From the NCBI GenBank assembly GCA_033764865.1, contig JANRIM010000139.1, forward strand, positions 1 through 20,638: DNA of 20,638 nt. The letters are read 5' to 3'. This document shows positions 12,790-20,638 of the stretch, piece after piece; the stretch's first letter is position 1; the number at the start of each line of letters is the position of its first letter. The translations under genes were made by a program, and so were the position numbers. The notes beneath the pieces are model-generated. The model saw nothing but the letters and a program-made list of their open reading frames with translations. It had not been told where the DNA came from and did no database searches. This DNA is from VFBF01 sp033764865. Its GTDB lineage: Bacteria; Pseudomonadota; Alphaproteobacteria; Caulobacterales; Aquidulcibacteraceae.

Positions 12790-13347
12790 ATGCGGATCGT
12801 GGGCGGACGCCTGAAGGGTCGGGCGCTGGCGGCGCCTCCGGGCATGGGCACCCGCCCCACCTCCGATCGCGCCCGGGAATCCCTCTTCAACGTGCTTGCG
12901 CACGCCCACTGGTCGCCGGGCCTTGAGGACAGACGGGTGCTCGACCTGTTCGCCGGCTCGGGCGCGCTGGGGTTTGAGGCCCTGTCGCGCGGAGCGTCGT
13001 TTGCGCTGTTCGTGGAGACGGACGCCGCCGCCCGCGGCGCGATCCGGCAGAACGTCGAGGCGCTGGCGCTGTTCGGGGTCACGAGGCTGCACCGGCGCGA
13101 CGCCACCGACCTCGGCCAGAAGCCCGCAGGCCTCGCCGATCCCTTCGATCTCGTCTTTCTCGATCCGCCCTACCGCACCGGGCTCGGCGGCCGCGCGCTG
13201 GCCCGGCTCGGCGCAGGGGGGTGGATCACGCCAGACGCGCTCATGGTCTATGAATGCGCCGCCGACGAAACGCCCGAGACCGGAGGGATGACGCTGGTCG
13301 ATGAACGCGCCTGGGGCGCCGCCAAGGTGCTGTTCCTCAAGCCGTGA
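12790..13347 (+). CDS. rsmD: 16S rRNA (guanine(966)-N(2))-methyltransferase
   Basis: Predicted 185 aa, typical length. MRIVGGRLKGRALAAPPG and RPTSDRARESLFNVL form the characteristic N-terminus. Motif I is LDLFAGSGALGFEALSRGA (51-69), and the catalytic motif is DPPY at 125-128 (FLDPPYRTGLG). It methylates N2 of G966 of 16S rRNA using SAM, in the cytoplasm. ATG 12790 has GGGAGG two bases before it, which is close but usable. It is divergent from the TerC-family gene and convergent with the TIR-TPR gene, whose stop lies 19 bases beyond. Confidence 0.95.
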   Translation: MRIVGGRLKGRALAAPPGMGTRPTSDRARESLFNVLAHAHWSPGLEDRRVLDLFAGSGALGFEALSRGASFALFVETDAAARGAIRQNVEALALFGVTRLHRRDATDLGQKPAGLADPFDLVFLDPPYRTGLGGRALARLGAGGWITPDALMVYECAADETPETGGMTLVDERAWGAAKVLFLKP

Positions 13348-13366
13348 GGCGCCGCCCGGCGTGCGC

Positions 13367-14896
13367 TTACGGTTGCGCCGGCCCTGCTGGCGCCGCCGGG
13401 GCGGGTTGTGCAGGCGCCGGCATGCCGGGCCGCATCGGGGCGCAGGCCTGCTCCATCTCCGCGTCCGTCACGGCCGCCCCTTCGGCGCGCGCGCGGCGCA
13501 GCGTGTTGCACGCCCGGCGCGCCTCGCCGCGCTTGATCTGCGCGCGCGCCAGTTTGGACGCGTCGAGCGCGAGCGCGGCGATGTCCTTTTCGTCGCCATG
13601 CACTTCCAGCGCGGACTGATAGCGCTGCTCCGCGCCTTCCCAGTTCTCTGTGGCGGCGGCGGCGTCGCCCAGCTGGCCGAGGACGAAGCCGCGCGTCTGC
13701 GCATCGTCCACCAACGGCAGCGCCTGATCGAGGCGCACCGCCGCCTCGCTCCAGTTGCTCGACGCGGCCGCGCGGATTCCCTCGCCCACAAGCGCTGCGC
13801 CCGCTGCCTCCTTGGGCCGGTTCTGTCGCGCGTAGGCGAAGCTCAACAGCCGCCACAACTCGCGATCCTGCGGATTGAGTGCGCGCGCGTTCTCCAGCGC
13901 CTGCGCGGCGCGCGGATCGCCCACCGCCAACATGAGGGAGCCGCAGGCGCGCCAGAGCGCCGCCGACGACGCGCCGCCTTCCTTCGCCACCGCCCACATC
14001 GCGTCCAGTCCCGCCTGGCGCGTCTCCGCCGTTCTCACCTGCAGCAGCGCGGTGCGCACCCGCTCGTCGGGATCCTGCAACAGCGTGGCGGCGGCGTTCT
14101 CGAACGATTGTCGGGCCGAGGCCATCATCTCGCGCCGGTTGATGCGCGGCGCCTGCGCCATCGCGGCGCGTTCCTCCGCCGTGGCGTCTGCGGGCGTCAC
14201 GAGCGCCGGCGCCTCCGCGTCGGACGTGGCGGCCGACGCGGCCGCATCCTCGAACGCATCGGTCTGCACGAGCTTCGCCAGTTCAAGCGCCTGGTCGCCG
14301 GAGATCTTGCCTTCGGCCACGAGCTCTAGCAGGCGCGAGAGCTGATCCTGCTGGACCGTGGCCTGCTCGCGATCGCGCGTCAGGATCGTAACGCTGGCGG
14401 CGATGCCGAGAAGCGTGGCGACGATCCCGAGGATGGACACAAGCCGAATGCGCGCCATGGTGCGTTTGCGCTTTGCCTGCACGGCGGCGGCGTCCACGGC
14501 GCGGCCCTCGATGCGCGCGCGCAGGGCTTCTTCCAGGAGGCCCACCTGCGGGGCGCGGGCGTCTCCGTTCCACGCGGTGAAATCCTCCGCCTGGAAGGAA
14601 CCGAAGCCCAACGGAATCTGCACGCCCTGGTCGAGCAGAACAGGCACAAGCCGGCCCTGATCGCGCGCGCGCCCGGCCTCGTCGCGCACGAAGGCGGAGT
14701 TCGCGGACGCGTGCGTCCACACCACCACCACCGCCTTCGCCTCCTTCAGGGCCTTTTCGATCACCGAGGAGTAATCGTCGCCCGCCGCCAGCGCGCGATC
14801 CCACCACACGCTGAGCTTGCGCGCCTGCAGGGCCTGCGCGAGCGGCCGGACGCGTTCGCGATCCTCGCTCGCGTACGAAATGAAGATGTCGGCCAT
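13367..14896 (-). CDS. TIR-domain membrane protein with C-terminal TPR-like repeats
   Basis: Predicted 509 aa. The TIR domain (1-130) begins MADIFISYASEDRERVRPLA and has the WWDRALAAGDDY BB-loop region and QGRLVPVLLDQ. E73 in AFVRDE aligns with the NADase glutamate of the WxxxE motif, with F69 in place of W. AKRKRTMARIR (141-151) precedes a single membrane helix at about 149-173, placing the TIR inside and the remainder outside. A low-complexity region (180-260) leads to helical repeats at about 280-470 (for example AWRLDQALPLVDDAQ-like and GAEQRYQSALEVHGDEKDI units) that look like TPRs, then a Pro/Ala tail. GGAAG is five bases before the ATG. It lies 77 bases downstream of mutY. Similar proteins exist in Caulobacterales; their role is unknown to me. 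Confidence 0.85.
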   Translation of the reverse strand: MADIFISYASEDRERVRPLAQALQARKLSVWWDRALAAGDDYSSVIEKALKEAKAVVVVWTHASANSAFVRDEAGRARDQGRLVPVLLDQGVQIPLGFGSFQAEDFTAWNGDARAPQVGLLEEALRARIEGRAVDAAAVQAKRKRTMARIRLVSILGIVATLLGIAASVTILTRDREQATVQQDQLSRLLELVAEGKISGDQALELAKLVQTDAFEDAAASAATSDAEAPALVTPADATAEERAAMAQAPRINRREMMASARQSFENAAATLLQDPDERVRTALLQVRTAETRQAGLDAMWAVAKEGGASSAALWRACGSLMLAVGDPRAAQALENARALNPQDRELWRLLSFAYARQNRPKEAAGAALVGEGIRAAASSNWSEAAVRLDQALPLVDDAQTRGFVLGQLGDAAAATENWEGAEQRYQSALEVHGDEKDIAALALDASKLARAQIKRGEARRACNTLRRARAEGAAVTDAEMEQACAPMRPGMPAPAQPAPAAPAGPAQP

Positions 14897-14973
14897 TGTC
14901 GCTTCCGATCCTTGCAGGGCGCGCGATCCTATTGAAGGCGACGGGCGGCGGGAAGATGGCGGCGCACGCAGCG

Positions 14974-16062
14974 TCACGCAGCAAGTGCGGCGGCCTTGCG
15001 AAACACCGTGGGCAGGCCCGCGTGTGACAGTTCGTCGACGGCCACCCAGTCCCCCCCCGATGCGGGGGCGGCCCCTTGACCGGACCAGACGTCCAGCGTC
15101 AGCGCAAAGTGCGTGAAGATGTGTTTCACCGCGCCTGTCCGTCGCCACGCCGCCGGCGCGGGCGCATACGCCAGCGCTTCGTCGTGCGACCAAGCCTCCG
15201 TGCGCCAGGGCGTGGACGGCAGCGCCGGCATGCCCCCCAGCAGGCCCTCGTCAGGCCGCCGCACCAACAGGATGGCGCCGCCATGTTCGAGCCGGAACGC
15301 CACGCCATGGCGCACGGGCCGGGCGGTGCGGGGGCGTCTGCGCGGATACGTCTCAGGGGCGCCGCCCGCCAGCGCGGCGCATGCGAAGGCGACCGGGCAG
15401 GTCGGGCAGCGTGGCTTGCGCGGCGTGCAGATCGTGGCCCCCAGATCCATGAGGGCCTGAGCCCAGTCGCCCGGACGGTCCGCCGTCACGAGACTTGCGG
15501 CGCGCCGGGCGAGCGTCGGCTTGGCGTCCGGCAGCGGCGCTTCCTCGGCGAACCACCGGGCCATCACCCGCTCCACGTTCCCGTCCACGACGTTCGCCGG
15601 CCGATCGAACGCGATCGCGGCCACCGCCGCGGCGGTGTAGGCCCCCACCCCCGGCAGGGCGCGCCAGCCCGCCTCGTCGTCGGGAAAACGGCCCATGGCC
15701 GCCAGCGCCTGCGCCGCCGCGTGAAGGTTGCGCGCACGGCTGTAGTAGCCAAGCCCCGCCCACGCCTGGAGCACCGCCTCCCGCGGGGCGGCGGCGAGAT
15801 CGGCCACCGTGGGCCAACGGGCCCGGAACGCGTCAAAGTACGGGGCTGCGGCGGCCACGGTGGTCTGCTGCAGCATGACCTCGGAGAGCCATACGGCGTA
15901 CGGGTCCGGCCGCGCCGCTGCACCCGGAGGCCGCCGCCAGGGCAATGACCTCGCGTGCCGGTCGTACCAATCCAGAAGCGCCGCCCGCACCACTCCCTTG
16001 TTACTCAAGGGGCTATCCACAACTACATCTTGAGTCGGGGTAGGGGTGCGGGCCGGCGGCAT
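14974..16062 (-). CDS. mutY: Adenine DNA glycosylase
   Basis: Predicted 362 aa. WLSEVMLQQTT holds the catalytic E61; LPGVGAYTAAAV is the helix-hairpin-helix; VVDGNVERV holds the essential D160. The [4Fe-4S] ligands are C212, C219, C222 and C228 (Cx6Cx2Cx5C). A Nudix-like 8-oxoguanine recognition domain follows (RHGVAFRLEHGGAILLVRRP; KHIFTHFALTLDVW). It removes adenine mispaired with 8-oxoG. ATG 16062 has AAGGGAG five bases before it, but gives about 23 residues of unusual, Pro/Thr-rich N-terminus; GTG codons near 15990 are an alternative start preceded by AAGGGAG-like sequence. It diverges from the DUF721 gene, an order common in alphaproteobacteria. Confidence 0.95.
   Translation of the reverse strand: MPPARTPTPTQDVVVDSPLSNKGVVRAALLDWYDRHARSLPWRRPPGAAARPDPYAVWLSEVMLQQTTVAAAAPYFDAFRARWPTVADLAAAPREAVLQAWAGLGYYSRARNLHAAAQALAAMGRFPDDEAGWRALPGVGAYTAAAVAAIAFDRPANVVDGNVERVMARWFAEEAPLPDAKPTLARRAASLVTADRPGDWAQALMDLGATICTPRKPRCPTCPVAFACAALAGGAPETYPRRRPRTARPVRHGVAFRLEHGGAILLVRRPDEGLLGGMPALPSTPWRTEAWSHDEALAYAPAPAAWRRTGAVKHIFTHFALTLDVWSGQGAAPASGGDWVAVDELSHAGLPTVFRKAAALAA
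16003..16035. repeat. Inverted repeat ACTCAAG ... CTTGAGT near the mutY start
   Basis: ACTCAAG (16003-16009) and CTTGAGT (16029-16035) form a 7-base inverted repeat separated by 19 bases, and CCCTTG/CAAGGG (15995-16011) form a smaller overlapping stem. The patch is less G+C-rich than its surroundings and lies in the first codons of mutY as annotated, about 70 bases from the divergent DUF721 start. Confidence 0.4.
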
Positions 16063-16101
16063 TCAATCTCCCTTAACGAACTTGCGATTCTCTGGAGGGC
16101 C

Positions 16102-16692
16102 ATGTTGCCCAAACGCCCGCCTCTTCCCAGAGCCCCGCTTCCGAGGCCGGACGACCGGCTCGACCCCGTGTTGGAGGAGGCGGCTGCGCGCGCGCTGGAG
16201 ACCCGGCGCGGCAAACCCGCCCGCCGGCAGGCGCCGCCGCAGGCCGGCGTGATCGCCTCCCGCGTGGTGCGCCCGCTGAACAAAGCCGTGGGGGGCAAGG
16301 CCGTGGCGGGCAAGTCCATCGAGGCGCTGCAACGCCAGTGGCGCGACATCGTGGGCGACAAGATCGCGGCGATGACTGAACCCGAGAAGCTCTCCGGCCC
16401 GGCGGGCGCGCGCATCCTGGCGGTGAAGGTCGCCGGCCCCGCCGCCCCGTTCATACAGCACCAGATCCCGCTCCTGCTGGAGCGCTGCAACCTCGCCGGC
16501 GCCGATCTTGCCGGACTGACGCTGAAGCAGGGCGTGATCGCCCGGCCGAAGGGCAACGTGCGGCCCCTGTCGGCGCCGCTGTCGGCCGACGAGGAACGCC
16601 TGCTCGCCACCGCCCTGCACGCCGCCCCGAGCCCCCGCCTGAAAGCCGCACTGATGAAGCTGGGCCGCTCCATGGGCCAGCGCCGCGCCTGA
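16102..16692 (+). CDS. DUF721 protein (DciA-like)
   Basis: Predicted 196 aa. The DUF721/DciA core runs from about residue 70: SIEALQRQWRDIVGDKIAAMTEPEKL, then ARILAVKVAGPAAPFIQHQIPLLLERCNLAGADLAGLTLKQG, matching the KH-like fold of the family; the N-terminal 60 residues are basic and Pro-rich and probably disordered. DciA proteins load or operate the replicative helicase in bacteria lacking DnaC/DnaI; whether this short alphaproteobacterial relative does so is inference. GGAGG lies three to four bases before the ATG. It is divergent from mutY and is followed by the DsbA-like gene after 85 bases, in the order typical of alphaproteobacteria. Confidence 0.85.
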   Translation: MLPKRPPLPRAPLPRPDDRLDPVLEEAAARALETRRGKPARRQAPPQAGVIASRVVRPLNKAVGGKAVAGKSIEALQRQWRDIVGDKIAAMTEPEKLSGPAGARILAVKVAGPAAPFIQHQIPLLLERCNLAGADLAGLTLKQGVIARPKGNVRPLSAPLSADEERLLATALHAAPSPRLKAALMKLGRSMGQRRA

Positions 16693-16713
16693 GCGTCTGG
16701 CGGCGAACCTTCC

Positions 16714-16733
16714 AGCGCCCGCGCCGGCGCGCT
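16714..16733. repeat. GC-rich palindrome between DUF721 and DsbA-like genes
   Basis: CGCGCCGGCGCG (16720-16731) is a perfect 12-base palindrome, and AGCGC/GCGCT (16714-16733) gives an alternative stem. It may be a weak terminator or a chance GC-rich dyad; there is no T-tract. Confidence 0.3.
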
Positions 16734-16777
16734 ATGAGGGCCACGGTTTCCGAATTCCCCTCCAGGAGCGCCCGTTC

Positions 16778-17416
16778 ATGCTGGCCGATCGACGACACTT
16801 CATCGCCACCGCCGCGGCCCTCGGCCTGCTTGCCGCATGCGGCGGGGCCGCCGGCGGCGCGTCCGCCGAAACCGGCGATATCGTCCTCGGCCGCGCCGAC
16901 GCGCCAGTGACCATGATCGAGTACGCCTCCACAATGTGCCCGGCGTGCGCAGACTTCCACGCCCGTATCCTTCCCCAGATCAAGGCCAACTACGTCGACA
17001 CGGGCAAGGTGAAGTTCATATTCCGCGAGTTCGCCACCGAACCGCGCGAGTTCGCCTACGCCGGCTTCATGATGGCGCGGTGCGTGGGCAGCACGCCGGA
17101 AAAGTATCACGAGATGATCGCTGTGCTGTTCCAGCAGCAGCGGGCGATCTTTGAGTCCGCGCGCATCGGCCAGGGACGCGAGAAGCTTCTGGAAATCGCG
17201 CGCACGGCGGGCATGTCGGAAGAACAGTTCAGCGCGTGCGTCACCGACCCGGCCGGCATCGAGCGCATCCGCAAGGTCGAAGCCGGCGCGCTCGAACAAT
17301 TCAAGCTCACCGGAACGCCCACGATCATCATCGACGGCGAGGTGATCCCCAACACCATCGAGGCGCCGTACTCGTACGAATCCCTCGCCGCGCGCATCGA
17401 CGCCCGCGCGAAGTAA
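16778..17416 (+). CDS. DsbA-family thiol:disulfide protein with Tat-type lipoprotein signal
   Basis: Predicted 212 aa. ADRRHFIATAAALGLLAAC is a twin-arginine-like signal (DRRHFI) with lipobox cysteine C21, suggesting export and membrane anchoring. The thioredoxin-like domain starts at GDIVLGRADAPVTMIEYAS; the active site is C54-P-A-C57, and TGTPTIII supplies the cis-proline loop. The helical insert with FAYAGFMMARCVG is as in DsbA/BdbD-type (Thioredoxin_4) proteins. It should form or exchange disulfides in exported proteins. AGGAG lies nine bases before the ATG. The order DUF721 - this gene - smc is common in alphaproteobacteria, though no functional link is known to me. Confidence 0.93.
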   Translation: MLADRRHFIATAAALGLLAACGGAAGGASAETGDIVLGRADAPVTMIEYASTMCPACADFHARILPQIKANYVDTGKVKFIFREFATEPREFAYAGFMMARCVGSTPEKYHEMIAVLFQQQRAIFESARIGQGREKLLEIARTAGMSEEQFSACVTDPAGIERIRKVEAGALEQFKLTGTPTIIIDGEVIPNTIEAPYSYESLAARIDARAK

Positions 17417-17434
17417 GCCGAGCCGGGCGCGCCG

Positions 17435-20400
17435 TTGCATATCACCGAACTGCGCCTTTCGGGTTTCAAGTCCTTCGTCGATCCCGTGCGCCTCGTCATC
17501 GACGCCGGGCTCACGGGCGTCGTCGGCCCCAACGGGTGCGGCAAGTCCAACCTGCTGGAGGCGGTGCGCTGGGCCATGGGCGCCACGAGCGCGAAAGCCA
17601 TGCGCGCCGGGGACATGGACGATGTGATCTTCGCGGGCTCCGGCCATCGGCCCGCCCGGGAACACGCCGAGGTGATCCTCGTGATCGACGCCGCCGGCGC
17701 CAAGCCGCCGCCCGGCGTACCGCCCGCCGATGTGCTGGAGATTTCCCGCAAGATCCGCCGCGAAGCCGGCTCCACCTACCGCATCAACGGCCGCGAGGTG
17801 CGCGCCAAGGATGTGCAGTTGCTGTTTGCAGACGCCTCGACGGGCGCCAACTCGCCTGCGCTCGTACGCCAGGGACAGATCAGCGAGCTGATCGCCGCCA
17901 AGCCGGAGAACCGCCGTCGCGTGCTGGAGGAGGCCGCCGGCATCGCCGGCCTGCATGCGCGCCGCCACGAAGCGGACCTGAAGCTTGCGGCCGCTGCGAA
18001 CAACCTGGCTCGTCTCGACGAAGTGGCGGCGGAGATCGACGCCCAGCGCCAGGGCCTGAAGCGCCAGGCGCGCCTGGCGGAGCGGTACCGTGGCCTTGCC
18101 GAGGAAATGCGCCGCACGGAGGCGCTTGCGCTCCATCGCCGCTGGATCGAGGCTGGCGAAGGCTTGGCCCAGGCGGAGGCGGCCTATCGCGCCGCCGAGC
18201 GCGACGTGGCGGCCGCCGCGGAGGCGGCATCCATCGCGCGGCGCGCAGTGGACGAGGCGCAGGCGGCGCAGCCCGCCCTGCGCGAGGAGGAACTGGTGGC
18301 CGCCGCGGTGCTGCGCAAGCTGGAAGGCGAGCGGGTGAGCGTGGAGCGGGACGTCGCGGAGGCCGCCGCCGCCCTCGCCCGCGCCGCCGACGCGTTGAGC
18401 CGCCTCACGGAGGACGACGCGCGTGAGGCCCGACTGCGCGAGGATGCGGAGGCCGCACTCGCGCGCCTCGCCGCCGAAGCCATCACCCTTTCCGGCGACG
18501 ACGAAACCGGCGCACTGGCCGCAGCGCAAACCCGCGCCGAGGAGGCTGAAGCCGCCCGCGCAACCGCCGAGGCGGCGCTCGATGCGCTCAACGCCGCCGC
18601 TGCGCGGATCGCCGTCGAACGCGCCGGCCGTGAAGCCGCTGCACGGGAGGCGCGCGCGCGTCTCGCCCGCGCCGAAGCGCGCCTCGCGGAAATCGCCCGT
18701 GACGCGCAGGCTGCGGCAGCGCCCGCAGACCTCGACGCTCGCCTCGTCGCCGCGGAGACCGCGCTTGCAGACGCCGTCGCCGCCGCCGAACGCGCCGCGG
18801 GCGCCGTGGACGACGCCGAACAAGCGGCCAGGGGCGCAGAGGCCCGCTGGCAAAGCGCGGACGCCGCATTCCGCGCCGCCGACGCGCAGCGCAGCGAGCG
18901 CGCGGCGGAAGTGCGCGCGCTGGAGAAACTGGCCGCGGACATGGACGCCGGCGCGTTTCCCGCCGTGCTTGCAGACGTCGACGCCGAGCCGGGGTTTGAG
19001 CGCGCGGTGGCGGCGGCGCTGGGCGACGACATCGAAGCCTCGCTTGACGAGAATGCGCCGTTGCGCTGGGCAGGCGCCGCCGCGCGGACTGTGGGGTGGC
19101 CCGAGGGCGTGACCCCGCTGGCCCCGCATGTGACTGCGCCCGACGAACTGTCGGCGCGGCTTTCGCTCTGCGGCCTTGTGGCGCGCGCGGACGGGCCGCG
19201 GTTGATGGCGTCGCTGTCGGCCGGCGCACGGCTCGTTTCTCGCGAGGGCGACCTTTGGCGATGGGACGGGTTCGTGCGCAGCGCCGAAGCGCCCTCCCCG
19301 GCGGCGGTGCGGCTTGAACAGCGCAACCGCCTCACGCAGGCGCGTGGCGAACTGGCGGCGGCGCAGTCCGTCGCCGCGCAAACCGAGCAGGCGATGACCG
19401 AAGCGCGGGAGGCGCGGCAAGCGGCGGACCTTGCGGCGCGACAGGCGCGCACGGCGGCGCCCGCGGCGGCGACCCTGGTGTTGAAGGCCACGGGCGCGCG
19501 CGACGCGCTTGCTGCGGATGCGCGCCGTCTGGCGGAGCGGCGCGCCGCGATCGCTCGACAACGGGAAGGCCTGGAGGCTGAGCGCGCCGAAGCGAGCGGC
19601 GCGCTCGACGCCGCCGAGGCGGCGCGGCATGAGATCCCGCCGGTGGACGAGGCGGCGCTGACCGGCGCGCGCACCGCCGCCGAGGAGGCGCGCGCAGGCG
19701 CGGCGGACGCCAAGGCGGCCCTGGCGCTGCTGACGAAGGCCGAGGCGGCGCGGCAGGCGCGACGCGCAGCCATCGCCGCCGAGCAGGCGGACTGGGCCCG
19801 GCGGCGCGACGGCGCCGCCGCGCGCATTGAGAAAATCGCTGCAGCGCAGGCGTGCGAGGCCGCTGCGATGGCGGCGGCCAAGGACGCACCGGCGGCGGCG
19901 CAGGCGCGGCTCGAAGTGGTCCGCGACCAGTTCGCCATCGCCGAGCGGCGGCGGGCGGCCGCGGCCGACGCGCTGGCGACCGCAGAGGCGAAGGCGCGCG
20001 ACGCGGAAGCGACCGCCCGCGCCGCTGAGCACGCGCACGCCACGCAGCGCGAAGCCCGCGCGGGCGCGGAAGCGCGCGCCGCGGGCGCACGGGAGAAACT
20101 GGCCGCCATCGAAGCGGCCGCGCAGGATCAGATCGGGTGCGCCGCAGAAGAGCTCGCTGCAAAGGCCGGCGCCCTGATGACGCAGGCGCTGGCGCGCGCC
20201 CCCCTCGGCGATATCGACCGCAAGCTGGAGCGCCTGCGCGCGGAGCGCGATGCGGCGGGGCCAGTAAACCTGCGCGCGGAGGAGGAGCTCGCAGAGGTCG
20301 AGACGCGTCTCGCGGCGCTGGAGCGTGAGCGGGCGGACGTGGACGGCGCGATCCTCAAGCTCAAGCAGGCGATCGGGCGGCTGAACGCCGAGGGCCGACA

Positions 20401-20638
20401 ACGGCTGATGGAGGCGTTCACGGTGGTGAACGGCCACTTCGCGCAGTTGTTCGCCACGCTGTTCGAAGGCGGCCAGGCGGAACTGCGGCTCACGGAATCG
20501 GACGATCCGCTGGCGGCGGGCCTGGAGATTTTCGCCTGCCCGCCGGGCAAGCGGCTGTCGACGCTGTCGCTCATGTCCGGCGGGGAGCAGGCGCTCACGG
20601 CGACGGCGCTCATCTTCGCGGTCTTCCTGGCGAACCCC
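17435..20638 (+). CDS. smc: Chromosome segregation protein SMC (3' end outside window)
   Basis: The frame is open at every point I checked to the right edge (1068 codons shown; about 80-100 missing). It starts at TTG: the first codons read L/M-HITELRLSGFKSF, exactly the conserved SMC N-terminus, 18 bases after the preceding stop. Walker A is GPNGCGKSN with K37; Q-loop region LVRQGQISELIAAKPENRR is clear. Two very Ala/Glu/Arg-rich coiled coils flank a hinge at about 505-630 (PGFERAVAAALGDD...GDLWRWDGF). The ABC signature MSGGEQAL begins at residue 1047; Walker B lies beyond the edge. SMC dimers with ScpA/ScpB organise and segregate the chromosome. No scpAB is visible here. Confidence 0.97.
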   Translation, partial: MHITELRLSGFKSFVDPVRLVIDAGLTGVVGPNGCGKSNLLEAVRWAMGATSAKAMRAGDMDDVIFAGSGHRPAREHAEVILVIDAAGAKPPPGVPPADVLEISRKIRREAGSTYRINGREVRAKDVQLLFADASTGANSPALVRQGQISELIAAKPENRRRVLEEAAGIAGLHARRHEADLKLAAAANNLARLDEVAAEIDAQRQGLKRQARLAERYRGLAEEMRRTEALALHRRWIEAGEGLAQAEAAYRAAERDVAAAAEAASIARRAVDEAQAAQPALREEELVAAAVLRKLEGERVSVERDVAEAAAALARAADALSRLTEDDAREARLREDAEAALARLAAEAITLSGDDETGALAAAQTRAEEAEAARATAEAALDALNAAAARIAVERAGREAAAREARARLARAEARLAEIARDAQAAAAPADLDARLVAAETALADAVAAAERAAGAVDDAEQAARGAEARWQSADAAFRAADAQRSERAAEVRALEKLAADMDAGAFPAVLADVDAEPGFERAVAAALGDDIEASLDENAPLRWAGAAARTVGWPEGVTPLAPHVTAPDELSARLSLCGLVARADGPRLMASLSAGARLVSREGDLWRWDGFVRSAEAPSPAAVRLEQRNRLTQARGELAAAQSVAAQTEQAMTEAREARQAADLAARQARTAAPAAATLVLKATGARDALAADARRLAERRAAIARQREGLEAERAEASGALDAAEAARHEIPPVDEAALTGARTAAEEARAGAADAKAALALLTKAEAARQARRAAIAAEQADWARRRDGAAARIEKIAAAQACEAAAMAAAKDAPAAAQARLEVVRDQFAIAERRRAAAADALATAEAKARDAEATARAAEHAHATQREARAGAEARAAGAREKLAAIEAAAQDQIGCAAEELAAKAGALMTQALARAPLGDIDRKLERLRAERDAAGPVNLRAEEELAEVETRLAALERERADVDGAILKLKQAIGRLNAEGRQRLMEAFTVVNGHFAQLFATLFEGGQAELRLTESDDPLAAGLEIFACPPGKRLSTLSLMSGGEQALTATALIFAVFLANP

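Noticed and set aside
5795..14896. Anti-phage defence island built around the two TIR proteins
   Set aside because: The genes between them are housekeeping or metabolic (ribF, tadA, rsmD, Nudix and others), base composition is uniform, and no cyclase, Argonaute, SIR2, nuclease or mobility gene is present.
16013..16021. CTATCCACA, one mismatch from a DnaA box
   Set aside because: A single site within the annotated mutY 5' end, without a cluster of boxes or an A+T-rich unwinding region; not an origin.
16451..20437. Open frame of 1328 codons on the minus strand opposite smc
   Set aside because: Its translation is Arg/Gly-rich with no recognisable domain, it runs through the DUF721 and DsbA-like genes as well, and such frames are expected opposite G+C-rich, Ala/Glu-rich coiled-coil genes.

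Overview
This is G+C-rich (about 70% by eye) chromosomal DNA from an alphaproteobacterium, perhaps of the Caulobacterales/Hyphomonadaceae kind. The main reason is the run mutY - DUF721 (DciA-like) - DsbA-family thioredoxin - smc at the right end, an order I know from alphaproteobacteria, supported by tadA, an RsuA/RluB-family pseudouridine synthase and rsmD lying close together. Coding density is very high. I found no tRNA, rRNA, CRISPR array, insertion sequence or phage gene.

Layout. Positions 1-4443 (+) hold five tightly packed genes: the 3' part of a VWA protein, a FAD-dependent D-amino-acid-oxidase-like protein, a GH1 beta-glucosidase, a SAM methyltransferase and a GNAT acetyltransferase. 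Three of the junctions are 4-base ATGA stop/start overlaps. A hairpin then faces a small convergent glycine-rich membrane protein (-). A 260-base intergenic region with several dyads precedes a second methyltransferase (+), followed by a short TIR-like membrane protein (+). Positions 6652-9270 (-) look like one operon: NnrU-family membrane protein, lone Hpt protein, adrenodoxin-type ferredoxin, Nudix hydrolase and a METTL7-like methyltransferase. Divergent from it are a MaoC hydratase and ribF (+). tadA (-) ends on the same CTAG as ribF and diverges from the pseudouridine synthase (+), whose 3' end overlaps a TerC/YjbE-family membrane protein (-). rsmD (+) converges on a TIR-TM-TPR protein (-) that lies downstream of mutY (-). 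The DUF721, DsbA-like and smc genes (+) finish the window; smc runs off the right edge.

The most unusual object is the oxidase at 700-1914. The segment that normally forms the C-terminus of D-amino-acid oxidases (RPxRP motif plus HNYGHGG signature) lies before the FAD-binding Rossmann motif, and the protein ends where a normal one would enter that segment. It reads as a circular permutation of the DAAO fold behind a Tat-type lipoprotein signal. The following beta-glucosidase also begins with a Tat-type lipoprotein signal but has a second start with a near-ideal ribosome binding site just after it. The window also encodes two membrane-anchored TIR-family proteins with cytoplasmic TIR domains and extracytoplasmic tails. 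Nothing around them forms a recognisable defence island.
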